Source: Glycomyces harbinensis (GTDB taxonomy: Bacteria; Actinomycetota; Actinomycetes; Mycobacteriales; Micromonosporaceae). Taken from it: DNA of 64,000 nt. The translations under genes were made by a program, and so were the position numbers. Shown one piece after another: positions 24,879 through 33,844 of the stretch. The notes beneath the pieces were generated by a model. It searched no databases. It saw nothing but the letters and a program-made list of their open reading frames with translations, and was not told the DNA's origin. Positions within the stretch are counted from its first letter, which is position 1. The number at the start of each line of letters is the position of its first letter. Where the stretch lies: positions 1 through 64,000 of the forward strand of contig NZ_FNAD01000011.1 of the NCBI RefSeq assembly GCF_900101745.1. The letters are read 5' to 3'.

Positions 24879-25772
24879 CTACCCGTTCCCGATCGGCGCC
24901 GGGGTCTCGATCTGGAGTGCCTGGACCTCGGGCGTGTCGAGGGGCGCGTCCTCGACGTCGCACAGGAGGCGCAGTCGCTCCTCGGTCCCGGTGTACGGCT
25001 TCGGCAGCTTGACGACGAGTTGCAGGTCGGGCGCTTCGGCCGAGTGCAGCACCACCTGTTCGAGTCGCAGCATCCCGATGCGGGGGTGGTCGACGTCCAT
25101 GTCGATGCCCGCGCCCCGGTGCACCACCTCGTGCTCGTCCAGCCACGCCGCGGCCTGCGGGAAGTGCTCCCGCAGCCTTCCGAGCAGGGCTTCCATGCGC
25201 CGGTTCGGATCGCGGGCGAAGGACTCCCGCAGCTCGCCGACCATCCTGCGGGCGTGCGCCTCCCAGCCGACGGTCTCGGAGCGGATCCGCTCGGACGCGA
25301 AGAACAGCCAGGCGGGGTTGCGGTCTCCGGGCGGCACCCTCGTGTACCCGTAAAGGGCGTCGGCGACGTCGTTCCAGCCCACCAGGTCCCAGCCGCCGTC
25401 GATGATGATCGCGGGCGCCGGATGCTGCGCGTGCATCATCCGCAGCAACCGCTCGGGAACCCCCGCTCCGATCGGCTCGGACGAGGGCGGCAGTTGACCG
25501 ACGAGCCGGAACAGGTACTCCGTGCCCGCCGCGTCGAGCCTGAGCGCGCCCGCGATCGCCGCCAGGATCTCCGGCGAGGGATTGATGTCCCGGCCCTGCT
25601 CCAGCCAGGTGTACCAGGTGACGCCCACATTGGACAGGACGGCGACCTCCTCGCGGCGCAGACCCGGCGTCCGCCGCCGCAGACCCGGCGCGAGACCGAC
25701 CTCTCCGGGGGACAGCGCGCGGCGCCGACTGCGCAGGAACTCCCCCAGCGCGGCTCTCCGTACCTCTTCCAC
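24879..25772 (-). CDS. XRE-family regulator with MmyB-like ligand-binding domain
   Basis: The 297-residue protein has an N-terminal helix-turn-helix (residues about 8-70; LRRRTPGLRREEVAVLSNVG, then TWYTWLEQGRDINPS) followed by the PAS-like MmyB ligand-binding domain (LFRLVGQLPP; DLVGWNDVADALYG; WLDEHEVVHRGAGID). This is the common actinobacterial XRE-MmyB design. GTG 25772 with GGGAG upstream gives the family N-terminus; a longer open frame upstream is not protein-like. It diverges from the secreted propeller gene and may regulate it. The ligand is not known, but fatty acids have been suggested for the family. Confidence 0.9.
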   Translation of the reverse strand: MEEVRRAALGEFLRSRRRALSPGEVGLAPGLRRRTPGLRREEVAVLSNVGVTWYTWLEQGRDINPSPEILAAIAGALRLDAAGTEYLFRLVGQLPPSSEPIGAGVPERLLRMMHAQHPAPAIIIDGGWDLVGWNDVADALYGYTRVPPGDRNPAWLFFASERIRSETVGWEAHARRMVGELRESFARDPNRRMEALLGRLREHFPQAAAWLDEHEVVHRGAGIDMDVDHPRIGMLRLEQVVLHSAEAPDLQLVVKLPKPYTGTEERLRLLCDVEDAPLDTPEVQALQIETPAPIGNG

Positions 25773-25884
25773 GTGCGGCTCCCAGGTGTTCGGACTACCA
25801 GTATCGAACACGCCAGTCGGGCACCCGGTTCCCGGGCGACGCTTGGACCGATCGCAACAACGCATGAGCGAAAGGGAGCGAACG

Positions 25885-26880
25885 GTGCACAAGCACATCA
25901 CCGGACCGGTGCTCGCCGCACTGGCCGCGGCGACCCTGGTGGCCGCCGCATCACCGGCGACCGCGGCAGGGCCGCAAGGGGAACGTCGTCCCGACCTCGT
26001 CGAGGCGCAGGCGCCGACCCTGTATCCCGAAGGCGTCGCCTACGACTCGGGCCGGGACGCCTTCCTCGTGTCCTCGGCACGGCACGGGACGGTCTCGATC
26101 GTCGCCGACGACGGGACGGTCGAGACGCTCGTGGAGGACCCGGCCATGATCGCCGCGCTCGGCGTGACGGTCGACGCCCGCAACGACCGGCTGCTGGTCG
26201 CCAACGCGGACAACGGAGTCGCCGAGGGCTCCAGCTCTGAGACCGCCGGACTCGTCGCGGGGCTGGGGATCTTCGACCTCGAGAGCGGCGACCGGATCGC
26301 GTACATCGACTTGGCGGCGCTGGTTCCCGACGGCGGGGGCTTCTTCGCGAACGACGTCGCGGTCGCGCCCGACGGCACCGCCTATGTCACCGACTCGTTC
26401 GCGGGCGCCGTCTACGCGGTCGAGCCGGACGGGTCGGCCTCGATGCTGGTCCGCGACGAGCGCCTGGCGTTCGAGGGCGGCTACGGCGCCAACGGGATCG
26501 TGTACGACAGCGGCCGCCTGGTCGTGGGGAACTACTCGGACGCCTCGCTCTGGCGCATCGACACCGCCCGCCCGGACCGCTTGCGGGAGGTGAAGGTCGA
26601 CGGCGACCTGACCGGTGTGGACGGCCTGCGTCTGCGTCCGGACGGTTCGCTGGTCGCGGTGCTGAACACGCTCGGCGGCGGGGGCGAGGACGCGGTTCGC
26701 GTGCTGTGGCTCTCGCGGGACTGGGGGTCGGCGACGGTGAAGTCCGGCAAGGACTGGCCGGATGCCGCACCGACCGCTGCAACGGTGGTCGGATGCTCGG
26801 TGCACGTGCTGAGCGGGGATCTGGGACTGCTGCTGTCGGGGACGGGCAGTTCGGACGAGTTCTCGATCCGCCGGTACTGA
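25885..26880 (+). CDS. Secreted SMP-30/gluconolactonase-like beta-propeller
   Basis: The protein of about 331 residues begins with a Sec signal peptide (MHKHITGPVLAALAAATL, cleavage near ATA-AG). The remainder is a six-bladed propeller with repeats such as YPEGVAYDSGRDAFLVSS, ANDVAVAPDGTAYVTDSF and GANGIVYDSGRLVVGNYS, matching SMP-30/gluconolactonase/LRE proteins. GTG 25885 with AAAGGGAG at 6 bases is preferred over ATG 25864. It is preceded by the divergent XRE regulator and followed by a strong hairpin, so it is monocistronic. Substrate unknown; a lactone or sugar derivative would be typical. Confidence 0.82.
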   Translation: MHKHITGPVLAALAAATLVAAASPATAAGPQGERRPDLVEAQAPTLYPEGVAYDSGRDAFLVSSARHGTVSIVADDGTVETLVEDPAMIAALGVTVDARNDRLLVANADNGVAEGSSSETAGLVAGLGIFDLESGDRIAYIDLAALVPDGGGFFANDVAVAPDGTAYVTDSFAGAVYAVEPDGSASMLVRDERLAFEGGYGANGIVYDSGRLVVGNYSDASLWRIDTARPDRLREVKVDGDLTGVDGLRLRPDGSLVAVLNTLGGGGEDAVRVLWLSRDWGSATVKSGKDWPDAAPTAATVVGCSVHVLSGDLGLLLSGTGSSDEFSIRRY

Positions 26881-26917
26881 TCGGCGGGCCGGCGGTCAGG
26901 TGACGCCGGTTCGGAGC

Positions 26918-26944
26918 GGGGTCGGCGCCTCTGGCGTCGGCCCC
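26918..26944 (+). terminator. Terminator of the beta-propeller gene
   Basis: GGGGTCGGCGCC (26918-26929) pairs with GGCGTCGGCCCC (26933-26944) over 12 bp, with two G-U pairs in RNA and a 3-base loop, 38 bases after the stop. Confidence 0.65.
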
Positions 26945-27205
26945 GGCCTGCTCGCCCCGGCACGGAAACGCTCCCATATCTGAAATCTACTATGGACCGT
27001 TCGAGCAGAACCCGCACCGCGCGGCTTCCGTCGGGCGTTCGCTCGCGGACCATGCATCCTCTTGTCCGGCAATGGAACCATCGTGGAGAATGATCCGCAG
27101 TAGACTGGATACCAGTGAGTAACATATCGGTCTCCGAAGCAGAAGTTACACGAAAAGTGCGAGATCTATTGAAGCCCATTGTTTCCAGGCCATAGACTCT
27201 CGATC
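26945..27205. other. Intergenic region before the Hsp70-PASTA gene
   Basis: This stretch has lower GC content than its surroundings (for example TGAAATCTACTATGG near 26990). It probably holds the promoter of the Hsp70-like gene at 27206. I see no gene or convincing operator in it. Confidence 0.4.
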
Positions 27206-28738
27206 ATGCATCCCTCCCCTCGAGCAGTCGCCGTGGGGGTCGACCTCGGGTCGGCGACCACGACAGTGTCCACGCGCCGAGACGACAGCGGTCCTGAGGA
27301 CCGGGACGTTCAACAGAGCACGACCCCTCTGGTGAACGCCGACGACCCCGAACCGACCCGAACCCCCGACCCGAACCCCGACGAAGAGCCGGTGCTCGTA
27401 GGGCTCGCCGTCCCCGCCTCCTGGAACTCGACCCGGCGCCGGGCGCACGCCGAAGCGGCCGCGAACGCCGGGTTCGACGCCTCGTTCCTGGTGTCCGAGC
27501 CCGAAGCCGCCGCCCGGCAACTGGCCGAAGCCCAAGGCCGCCTGCTCGACCCGGGCGCGCCGCTCGTCGTCTACAACCTCGGCGCGGCCTCGTGCCATGT
27601 GGCCGTGGTCCACCGCGAAGGCGACCAGTACCGGGTCGACGCCGCGAAGAGCGCCGACGACATCGGCGGGCGGGCGTTCGACCAGCTGCTGCTCGAGCAC
27701 CTCTCCGTCCGGATCCGCCACTCCGACGCCGAATACTGGGCGCGGGTCCAGAACCCCGGCGAGACCGTGCTGCGCGCGGGCGTGCTCGACGCGGTGTGCG
27801 CCGCCCGCGAGCACCTGTCCGACCATCTCTCCGCGAGCGTCGCCCTGCCCGGGCTCGACCACGAACTGCGCTTGACCCGCGAGGACGCCGAACAGTGCCT
27901 CAGCCCGGCGGTCCTGCGCACGGTGAGCCTGGTCGAGGAGACCATGCGGGAGGCCGGAGTCGAACGGGGGCAACTCGAAGCCCTGCTGCTGGTGGGCGGG
28001 GCGAGCCGGACTCCGCTCGTGCCCACCGTCCTCGGCCACCACCTCGGCGTCGAACCGGTCAAGCCCGAACTGCCGGACCTGGTGATCGCCGAGGGGACGG
28101 CGCTCGCGGGACTCGCACGGATCGGCGGCGAGGAGACGGCCGAGGCTCCGGTGGCCGCCTCGCCGTTCTCCCGGCTGCGGACGAGCCCTGACGTGCTGGT
28201 GACGATGATGGTCGTCGTCGTCGCGGTCTTGGCCTTCGCCGGTGTGGCCCTGCTCAACCGCGGGACTCCGGACACCGAAGGACTCGACGCCGGCAGCATG
28301 ACGCCGTCCCCGCCCGATGCCGCCGGCGAGGCCGAACCCGAGGAATCGGACTCCGGCGGCACCGAGGAGGAGCCGGCCGACGAGCCCACCTCCCCTGAAC
28401 CCTCAGCCCTCGAAGAGGAGACGGACGGGCCGTCCCCGACACCGGAGTCTGCGACGACGGCCGCCACGGCGGATCCGACCTCGCCGGGCACCTCGGCCTC
28501 GCCGGCGGCCGACGCCGGGGCCGCGATGCCGAACGTCGTGGGCGAGTCGGCCGCCGACGCCGAGCGCCTTCTCGCCGAGGCCGGATTCACGAGCGTGACG
28601 ACCGACGGCGAGCGCCGAACAGGGTCCACGTACGACCATTGCGAAGTCACCGCCCAGAGCCCCGGGAGCGGCTCGCAGCACTCGTACGACGACCCGATCA
28701 CCCTCGAATACGTCTACGTGGGAACCGATTCCTGCTGA
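27206..28738 (+). CDS. Hsp70-like ATPase with membrane helix and extracytoplasmic PASTA domain
   Basis: The 510-residue protein has a shortened Hsp70/actin-like ATPase domain at about 8-310: phosphate-1 motif VGVDLGSATTTVS, ASFLVSEPEAAARQLAEAQG, phosphate-2-like LVVYNLGAASCHVAVVH and adenosine motif LLLVGGASRTPLVP. The usual GGGT of phosphate-2 is degenerate, and no peptide-binding domain follows. One helix at about 329-350, a Pro/Glu/Ser/Thr-rich linker to about 437, then one PASTA domain (MPNVVGESAADAERLLAEAG) to the end. Cys479 and C-terminal Cys510 may pair. PASTA domains bind peptidoglycan fragments or beta-lactams, so this looks like an envelope sensor with an Hsp70-like inside. ATG 27206 gives the family start. 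Confidence 0.82.
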   Translation: MHPSPRAVAVGVDLGSATTTVSTRRDDSGPEDRDVQQSTTPLVNADDPEPTRTPDPNPDEEPVLVGLAVPASWNSTRRRAHAEAAANAGFDASFLVSEPEAAARQLAEAQGRLLDPGAPLVVYNLGAASCHVAVVHREGDQYRVDAAKSADDIGGRAFDQLLLEHLSVRIRHSDAEYWARVQNPGETVLRAGVLDAVCAAREHLSDHLSASVALPGLDHELRLTREDAEQCLSPAVLRTVSLVEETMREAGVERGQLEALLLVGGASRTPLVPTVLGHHLGVEPVKPELPDLVIAEGTALAGLARIGGEETAEAPVAASPFSRLRTSPDVLVTMMVVVVAVLAFAGVALLNRGTPDTEGLDAGSMTPSPPDAAGEAEPEESDSGGTEEEPADEPTSPEPSALEEETDGPSPTPESATTAATADPTSPGTSASPAADAGAAMPNVVGESAADAERLLAEAGFTSVTTDGERRTGSTYDHCEVTAQSPGSGSQHSYDDPITLEYVYVGTDSC

Positions 28739-28837
28739 GCGGCAACGGATCCGGCCCGGGCCGTGGAGCTCGGTCGCAGGCGGCATCGGCGTGCTCGCCG
28801 AGCGCTTTCAAGGTCGGCTCTACGCCGGCGGCTACAG

Positions 28838-29341
28838 TCAAATACCTTGTTGTCGATATATATCTCGTTGACCGACGAGGGTGCTCGGGTCGGGGCCGTC
28901 GGAGCCTTCGATCCATTCGAAGAGGAGCTCGAAGTAGGTGATCCGCCGATCCGCCTCGGCGTCGACGTACGGGCTGAGGGTGCGCGTGGACGAGGAGTCC
29001 ATGTAGGCGAACCCGAAGCCCGTCAAGTGCTCGGCCCACGGCGGGGCCGTGTCCGAGAAGGCGCGCCTCTCTGCGTCCCAGGCGATGACGAACGGCAGCA
29101 CGGTGGAGACGTAGAGCGTGCCTTCGCCGTCGACCTCGTAGACGCAGGACGTGTTCATGTTGGAGTCGGTGACGGGACGCGCCACCGGCGAGAGCGCTGC
29201 TGCGACAAGGTCGTCCCACACCCCCGAGAACGCCGCCTCGCGAGCCGGTCCGAGCGACCAGGTGGGGATTCGGTGGCTGCCGATCGCCGTCGCGAGATAT
29301 CGGTTGATCACCTCCCACCTGGAGTGGCGCGGACCGTTCAT
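28838..29341 (-). CDS. Conserved-looking hypothetical protein
   Basis: The 167-residue protein is soluble, has no signal peptide and no motif I recognise. It contains CVYEVDGEGTLYVSTVLPF and an acidic C-terminal half (RRITYFELLFEWIEGSDG). AAGGGA lies 6 bases before ATG 29341. Aromatic and acidic content and its size resemble immunity-type or SUKH-like small proteins, but I cannot assign it. It converges on the Hsp70-PASTA gene with about 100 bases between stops. Confidence 0.6.
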   Translation of the reverse strand: MNGPRHSRWEVINRYLATAIGSHRIPTWSLGPAREAAFSGVWDDLVAAALSPVARPVTDSNMNTSCVYEVDGEGTLYVSTVLPFVIAWDAERRAFSDTAPPWAEHLTGFGFAYMDSSSTRTLSPYVDAEADRRITYFELLFEWIEGSDGPDPSTLVGQRDIYRQQGI

Positions 29342-29433
29342 GCCGTCCCTTCTTCGATTCGGGCGCGAGGCCGAGTGCGGTCGGTGGGTTCCCCGACGAG
29401 CGGTTCGGCGATCGGCCGAACTCTCGATCCGGG

Positions 29434-30621
29434 TCAGGCGGTCCTGACCGAGACTCCGAGTGCGTTGGGGAAGTATGCGACCGGCGTGAAGACGCTGTCG
29501 CCGGCGCAGTAGCCCACATGGCTTCCGTACGCCCGGTTGCCGTGGGACCAGCCGCCGCCGGAGTCGCCGCCGGTGGTGACGCGCTTGTTCATCTGGACCA
29601 TACGGGCGGTGCTGACGCCGTCGATCGTGCAGGTGAGGCTGGGCCGCAACAACAGAGCCGAGCAGTCGCGCTGATTGGTGGTCCGGCCGTAGACGCAGAT
29701 CGATTCGCCGGTGGTGAGTCCGGAGGCCGGCTCGGTGGAGGTCGTGGTGCGACGCGTGTTCGCATTGGCGTAGAACCGGGCAGGAGTGGAGTTGCCGGGC
29801 ACGGTGTGCCATTCGACGTCGCCCCACCGGCCGCGATGCTGCGATCGGTAGTCCATCGCGTGCCAGCCGGAGCCGTCTTCGAGGATGCGGGTGATGCCGT
29901 CGCAGTGGCCGGCGGTGGTCACGCCTTGGGTGCCGCCGGGAGTGATGACGGTCCAACCGCTGGTGCACGATGTGCCGCCGCCGACCTTGGCGCCCCCGAA
30001 GGCGTATTCGAGCCCGGCTTCCAGGGAGTCGGTGAAGTTCAGTTCGACGCCCTCGTCGAACTCCTCGGACAGGGCGGCCCGAACGGCCGTCCTGCTGGAC
30101 GAGAGCTCCTCGGTGGTCTCGATGTCGGCTTCGACGGTGCCGCTGGTGATGTCGACGGCCGTCATCAGGGTGTCGTAGCCCATGCCGATGAGCTCGGCGT
30201 GCAGCTTGTCGTTGCGCGCTTCCAGTTCGACGAACGAATAGGGCTGGCCGTCGGCGATGTTGACGGCGACCTCGGCCGAGGCGGCGAGCGCGTTGATCGC
30301 GGGGGCGGCGGTGCCCTTGATGTAGAGCGTGGGCGCGCCGCCGGGCTCTGTGGACAGTGCGGACCCGACGAAGGCGTCAGGGTATGCCGCCGCGACCTGG
30401 ACCGCCAGTTCCCCGATCGCTTCGGTCGCTTCGTGCTGGGCGAGCGCTTCGGCGTAGGTCCAGCCTTGGGCCGCGGCTATGAGGGTGAGGTCTTCGGCGA
30501 GGGCTTCGTCGGCGGTCTGGAGGTAGGGACCTGCTTCGGGCTCTTCGGCATTCGCGGCCGCCGCGGGGGCGAGCAGGAGTGCGGACGATGCGAGCGCGAT
30601 GAGCGCACGTGTCTTCATCAT
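29434..30621 (-). CDS. Secreted S1-family serine protease with propeptide (streptogrisin-like)
   Basis: The 395-residue preproenzyme has a Sec signal (MMKTRALIALASSALLLAP, cleavage near ANA-EE), a propeptide of about 180 residues, and a trypsin-like domain. The triad is His in GVTTAGHCDG, Asp in RWGDVEWH and Ser in TTGGDSGGGW. Cysteines around the His and Ser motifs fit the usual disulfides. It should be exported and self-activated. The start at the double ATG (30621) is preferred; longer upstream frames are not protein-like. It is a single gene between a hypothetical and a DinB gene. Confidence 0.92.
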   Translation of the reverse strand: MMKTRALIALASSALLLAPAAAANAEEPEAGPYLQTADEALAEDLTLIAAAQGWTYAEALAQHEATEAIGELAVQVAAAYPDAFVGSALSTEPGGAPTLYIKGTAAPAINALAASAEVAVNIADGQPYSFVELEARNDKLHAELIGMGYDTLMTAVDITSGTVEADIETTEELSSSRTAVRAALSEEFDEGVELNFTDSLEAGLEYAFGGAKVGGGTSCTSGWTVITPGGTQGVTTAGHCDGITRILEDGSGWHAMDYRSQHRGRWGDVEWHTVPGNSTPARFYANANTRRTTTSTEPASGLTTGESICVYGRTTNQRDCSALLLRPSLTCTIDGVSTARMVQMNKRVTTGGDSGGGWSHGNRAYGSHVGYCAGDSVFTPVAYFPNALGVSVRTA

Positions 30622-30864
30622 GTTCCGTCCAGTCTCTCGGAGGGGGTCGTCTCGGCGGCGACCTGTCCGATGGTCGGAAGCCGAGACCGAGGCCGCCGAG
30701 TCGGGAACCCGAGCGCGACCAGGCCTCGCCACCATTCTTTCTGTGAAAGGAGGGGAAATCGAGGCGGAAGACCGGCGGGTGACCGGCGGCCGTCGGCTCC
30801 GCCACAGCGGGCGCGGTCGATCGGTGTACCCGGCGGCTCAACGCCGCCGGCACCAGGTTCGTTC

Positions 30865-30893
30865 GCGGGATTCAGCGGGATTCAGCGGGATTC
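30865..30893. repeat. 10-bp tandem repeat spanning the DinB stop codon
   Basis: The unit GCGGGATTCA occurs about three times in a row (30865-30893), overlapping the stop codon of the DinB gene. Gain or loss of one unit would move the stop and change the C-terminus. Confidence 0.7.
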
Positions 30894-31643
30894 GAGGGTC
30901 GCCAGGTCGCGGAGGGCGTAGTGCCGGTGCTCGCAGTGCTCGTTGAGCACCACCCGCAGGCACCTGCCGACCGGCAGGCTCAGCACTCCCCAGGTCGGGG
31001 CCGGCTCGGCGGTGACGAGCCGTTCGAACTCGGTCTCGGTCAGGCCCTCGACCGCGTCTCGCATCATCGCGGCGCGACCGGCGCGGACCTCCACGATCTC
31101 GTCCCAAGACGGCCGCGCGTCGACGTCGACGCCGATCTCACGGGCCGCGTCGGCCGGAAAGTCGCTCGTCGGCAGACCGATCCGGTGGAACGGCCGGGCC
31201 TCTCCCCTCGCCATGCGCCCCACCCAGATGTCGGTGGCGAAGACCAGGTGGCGCATGGTCTCGGCGAAGGACCACTCGCCGTCCACCCGCTCGTTGCGGA
31301 CCGCCTCCGGCAGGCGCTCGGCGCGGGCGACCGCGTCCTCCCAGAGCCGCTCGAGGACCGTCCACATCGATCGGTAGTCGTCCGGCGTCCGCACCGCCCG
31401 CAGCTGCACGCGTTCGGGATGGCGCCGGTCGAGTTCGTCCCGCACGAAAGCGGTGACGTCGACGTCGTTGACCACGAACCGGTCGATCTCGCCGGCGTGG
31501 CCCGACACGCGCAGCTCGGGGATCGCCGACGCGGTGATGCGGACCCGGCTCAGATCGCAGTCGCGGAACACCGCGTCCGAGAGGTCGACGGACTGGAAGA
31601 CCGCGCCGCGGAAGGCGTCAGTGTGCTCGAATCTCGCTGTCAT
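30882..31643 (-). CDS. DinB-superfamily protein with N-terminal pentapeptide-like repeats
   Basis: In this 253-residue protein, the first about 60 residues show pentapeptide-repeat character (FRGAVFQSVDLSDAVFRDCDLSRV). The rest is a DinB/YfiT-like four-helix bundle with SFAETMRHLVFATDIWVGRM (first metal His), and NEHCEHRHYALRDLATLE near the end, where His residues could complete a metal site. Related proteins are thiol-dependent S-transferases using mycothiol or bacillithiol, or are uncharacterised. This pentapeptide-DinB fusion is seen in actinobacteria. It is the only gene in its transcription unit. Confidence 0.85.
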   Translation of the reverse strand: MTARFEHTDAFRGAVFQSVDLSDAVFRDCDLSRVRITASAIPELRVSGHAGEIDRFVVNDVDVTAFVRDELDRRHPERVQLRAVRTPDDYRSMWTVLERLWEDAVARAERLPEAVRNERVDGEWSFAETMRHLVFATDIWVGRMARGEARPFHRIGLPTSDFPADAAREIGVDVDARPSWDEIVEVRAGRAAMMRDAVEGLTETEFERLVTAEPAPTWGVLSLPVGRCLRVVLNEHCEHRHYALRDLATLESR

Positions 31644-32088
31644 CGCACCATCCTCCCCTGCCCCACCGACAATCCGGTCGAGTCGTCGGTTTCAGCCGGG
31701 ATGGGGCGGCTTACGCGCGTGGGGCGCGGCGGCGGCCGACGTAGCCTCGGGGGCGCACTCCCACGCGCAGCGGGATCGTGGACTCCTGCGCCCGCGATCG
31801 GCTCAGGACCGGCGATTCGCGCGCGTCCGATCGCCTCTCGCTCGACCAGGGCGGGTCGGCCGTCAGCGGATCAGCCCCGAACATCGCCGGAGTCTTCGCA
31901 TCCCACGGCGGCTTCGCCATCGGCGTGACGAGGACCGGTCGCGTGGCACGCGATTGGGAACCCATGGTGACCGTCGGTGTCCTTCCTGTCGAGGCACGAG
32001 CGGCTCGGCTCGTGCGGATCCGCGGCGCGAGGCGCCGGTGCGGCTTGAGTTCGGTCGGGCATGACACCGCGTCCCGAGAACGCGCGGG
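31644..32088. other. Intergenic region with no assigned gene
   Basis: This 445-base gap separates the start of the DinB gene from the stop of the kinase gene. Open frames on both strands (for example a 118-codon one on the minus strand) have Arg/Pro/Ser-rich, non-protein-like translations and no ribosome-binding site. I call no gene. The right part holds two GC-rich hairpins, listed separately. Confidence 0.5.
31994..32037 (-). terminator. Double hairpin after the kinase gene
   Basis: GCACGAGC/GCTCGTGC (31994-32001 and 32008-32015) and CGGCGC/GCGCCG (32023-32028 and 32032-32037) form two adjacent stems about 50 bases after the kinase stop codon. No T-run follows; tandem GC stems are common terminators in actinobacteria. 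Confidence 0.5.
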
Positions 32089-33456
32089 TCAAGGGCAGTC
32101 GTGCAGTCCCCAGTAGGCGATCTCCACGGGGTGGTCGTGCTCCACGGCGGCCTCCGGTTCGGGGTTCTGCGACACGATCTCGCAGGCCTCGGGGGCGGCC
32201 CCGGCGAACAGGAGCGTGGGGACGATGCGGACATCGGTCCAGCCGAGGGAGTGCAAGTGCGCCTGGGCTTCGGTCGCGTCCATGCCGACGACGTCGGGAA
32301 GGCGCACGCCGGCGGCCGCGGTGGTCTCGACGGACCCGCCCGGGTCCGGCAGGGCGACGGCGGGTGCGGGCGCGGTCGTCGCTTCGGGGAGTGTCGACGC
32401 CTCCTGCGAGGGCGCCTCGGACGCGGTGGGGGCGGCATCGGCGCTCACCGGTGCGGACGGGGATTCGGCGGCGACCGTGTCGGCTCCGGATTGCGCGTCG
32501 GTGCGAGCCGGCGACCACGGCCGCCACAGCATGAGAACGGCCCCGACGGCAAGGACCAGGATCAGCGACGTGACGAAGACCCGCGGCCCGGCCCGGCGCC
32601 GGAGGCGGGTCGTCGGCACGCCCGTGTCGTCGGCCGCAGTGGATGCGGCGCGGCAGGCCGCAGCGAGCGCCGAGGCGCTCGGCCAGCGGTCCTCGGGGTG
32701 CTTCTGCAGGCACCGCTGCACGAGCGCGGCCACTGCCGGGGGCAACGAGTCGGGAAGCGGCGGCGGTTGCGCGTGCAGGTGCTGGTAGACGACCCCGTGC
32801 GGGTCGTCGGCGGTGAACGGGGGGCGGCCGGTGAGGCACTCGTAGGCGACCGCGCCGAGGGAGTAGAGGTCGGCAGTTCCGCGCACCTGGCCGCCGCCGA
32901 GCTGTTCGGGCGAGATGTAGGAGAGGGTGCCCAGGACATCGCCGACCGAGGTCAGCCGGTCGTCCCCGTCCGCGAGCGAGATGCCGAAGTCCACGACTCG
33001 CAACCGGCCGTCGGGTTCGACGAGGAGGTTGCCCGGCTTGATGTCCCGGTGCACGATGCCGCTGCGGTGGGCGACGGCGAGCGTCGCGGCGGTCGCGGCG
33101 ACGTACCGGAGGGTCTCCTCGACCGAGAGGACGCCGTGCTCCGCGATGAGCGTCGCCAGCGAGGTGCCCTCGATGAGCTCCATGACGATGAAGCGCACCG
33201 CCCTGCGGCCCGACGTGTCCTCACCGTAGTCGTAGACCTCCACCAGGCCGGGGCCGCGGACGCTGGCGAGCGTCTTGGCCTCGCGGGCGAACCGGTCCCG
33301 CGCCTCTCGCGGGAGATGGCGCGTGCTGCGGAGGATCTTGACCGCCACCGGCCGTTCGAGCAGCGTGTCGAAACCCCGCCACACCTCGCCCATGCCGCCC
33401 GCCGCAATGGGGTCTTCGAGACGGTAGCGCCCTGCGACGAGCGTTCCGAGATCCAC
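32089..33456 (-). CDS. Membrane Ser/Thr protein kinase with one PASTA-like domain
   Basis: The 455-residue protein is a PknB-like kinase. Glycine loop AAGGMGEVW, ATP-binding Lys40 in VAVKIL, catalytic HRDIKPGN (Asp138), DFG at 156-158 and YISPEQL in the activation segment are all intact, so it should be active. One membrane helix at about 289-313 is followed by an Ala/Pro/Thr-rich linker and one PASTA-like domain from about 383 (LPDVVGMDATEAQAHLHSLG). Cys425 and Cys454 sit where the Hsp70-PASTA protein also has cysteines. GTG 33456 with AAGGAG is the start; the open frame upstream is not protein-like. Likely a cell-wall signal sensor. Confidence 0.92.
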   Translation of the reverse strand: MDLGTLVAGRYRLEDPIAAGGMGEVWRGFDTLLERPVAVKILRSTRHLPREARDRFAREAKTLASVRGPGLVEVYDYGEDTSGRRAVRFIVMELIEGTSLATLIAEHGVLSVEETLRYVAATAATLAVAHRSGIVHRDIKPGNLLVEPDGRLRVVDFGISLADGDDRLTSVGDVLGTLSYISPEQLGGGQVRGTADLYSLGAVAYECLTGRPPFTADDPHGVVYQHLHAQPPPLPDSLPPAVAALVQRCLQKHPEDRWPSASALAAACRAASTAADDTGVPTTRLRRRAGPRVFVTSLILVLAVGAVLMLWRPWSPARTDAQSGADTVAAESPSAPVSADAAPTASEAPSQEASTLPEATTAPAPAVALPDPGGSVETTAAAGVRLPDVVGMDATEAQAHLHSLGWTDVRIVPTLLFAGAAPEACEIVSQNPEPEAAVEHDHPVEIAYWGLHDCP

Positions 33457-33844
33457 AATGGCTCCTTCATGGCCGATTCCGGCGAGATGACCGCCTTCGA
33501 CGCGGGCGGTGAAGGGCACCTGCACCATATCGGTCGGCTGCGGGAACGGCCGCCTGCGCGACGCGAGCCGATCGGCACCGATGCCCAGGTCGCCCAAGCA
33601 TTTCCGGGCTCGATCAGCCCGTGGAAAATGAAACCTGAAATCATCGAGTTCACCCGTTGGTGGGTACCGCCGGCGGCAGTCCAGAGTATTCCTAGGGTTT
33701 CGACGCGCTGTTTGCGAACGCCATGGCACGCCCGGTCCCCGGGGGCGGACGCCGCCGAAGGGAGTCCTGGCGGCGACCGCTCGGCAGAGCGCGGCGATGG
33801 CGGCTCCCCCATAGGCTGCGGCGGTGCCGGTCCCTGCCGGTCGA
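33457..33844. other. Intergenic region upstream of the kinase gene
   Basis: This 388-base gap lies between the kinase start and the TetR stop, both on the minus strand. The stretch AAATGAAACCTGAAATCATC (about 33628-33647) is AT-richer and may hold the kinase promoter. No gene or clear operator is visible. Confidence 0.4.

Noticed and set aside
31711-32067. 118-codon frame on the minus strand between the DinB and kinase genes
   Set aside because: No ribosome-binding site, Arg/Pro/Ser-rich, and it overlaps the two terminator-like stems.
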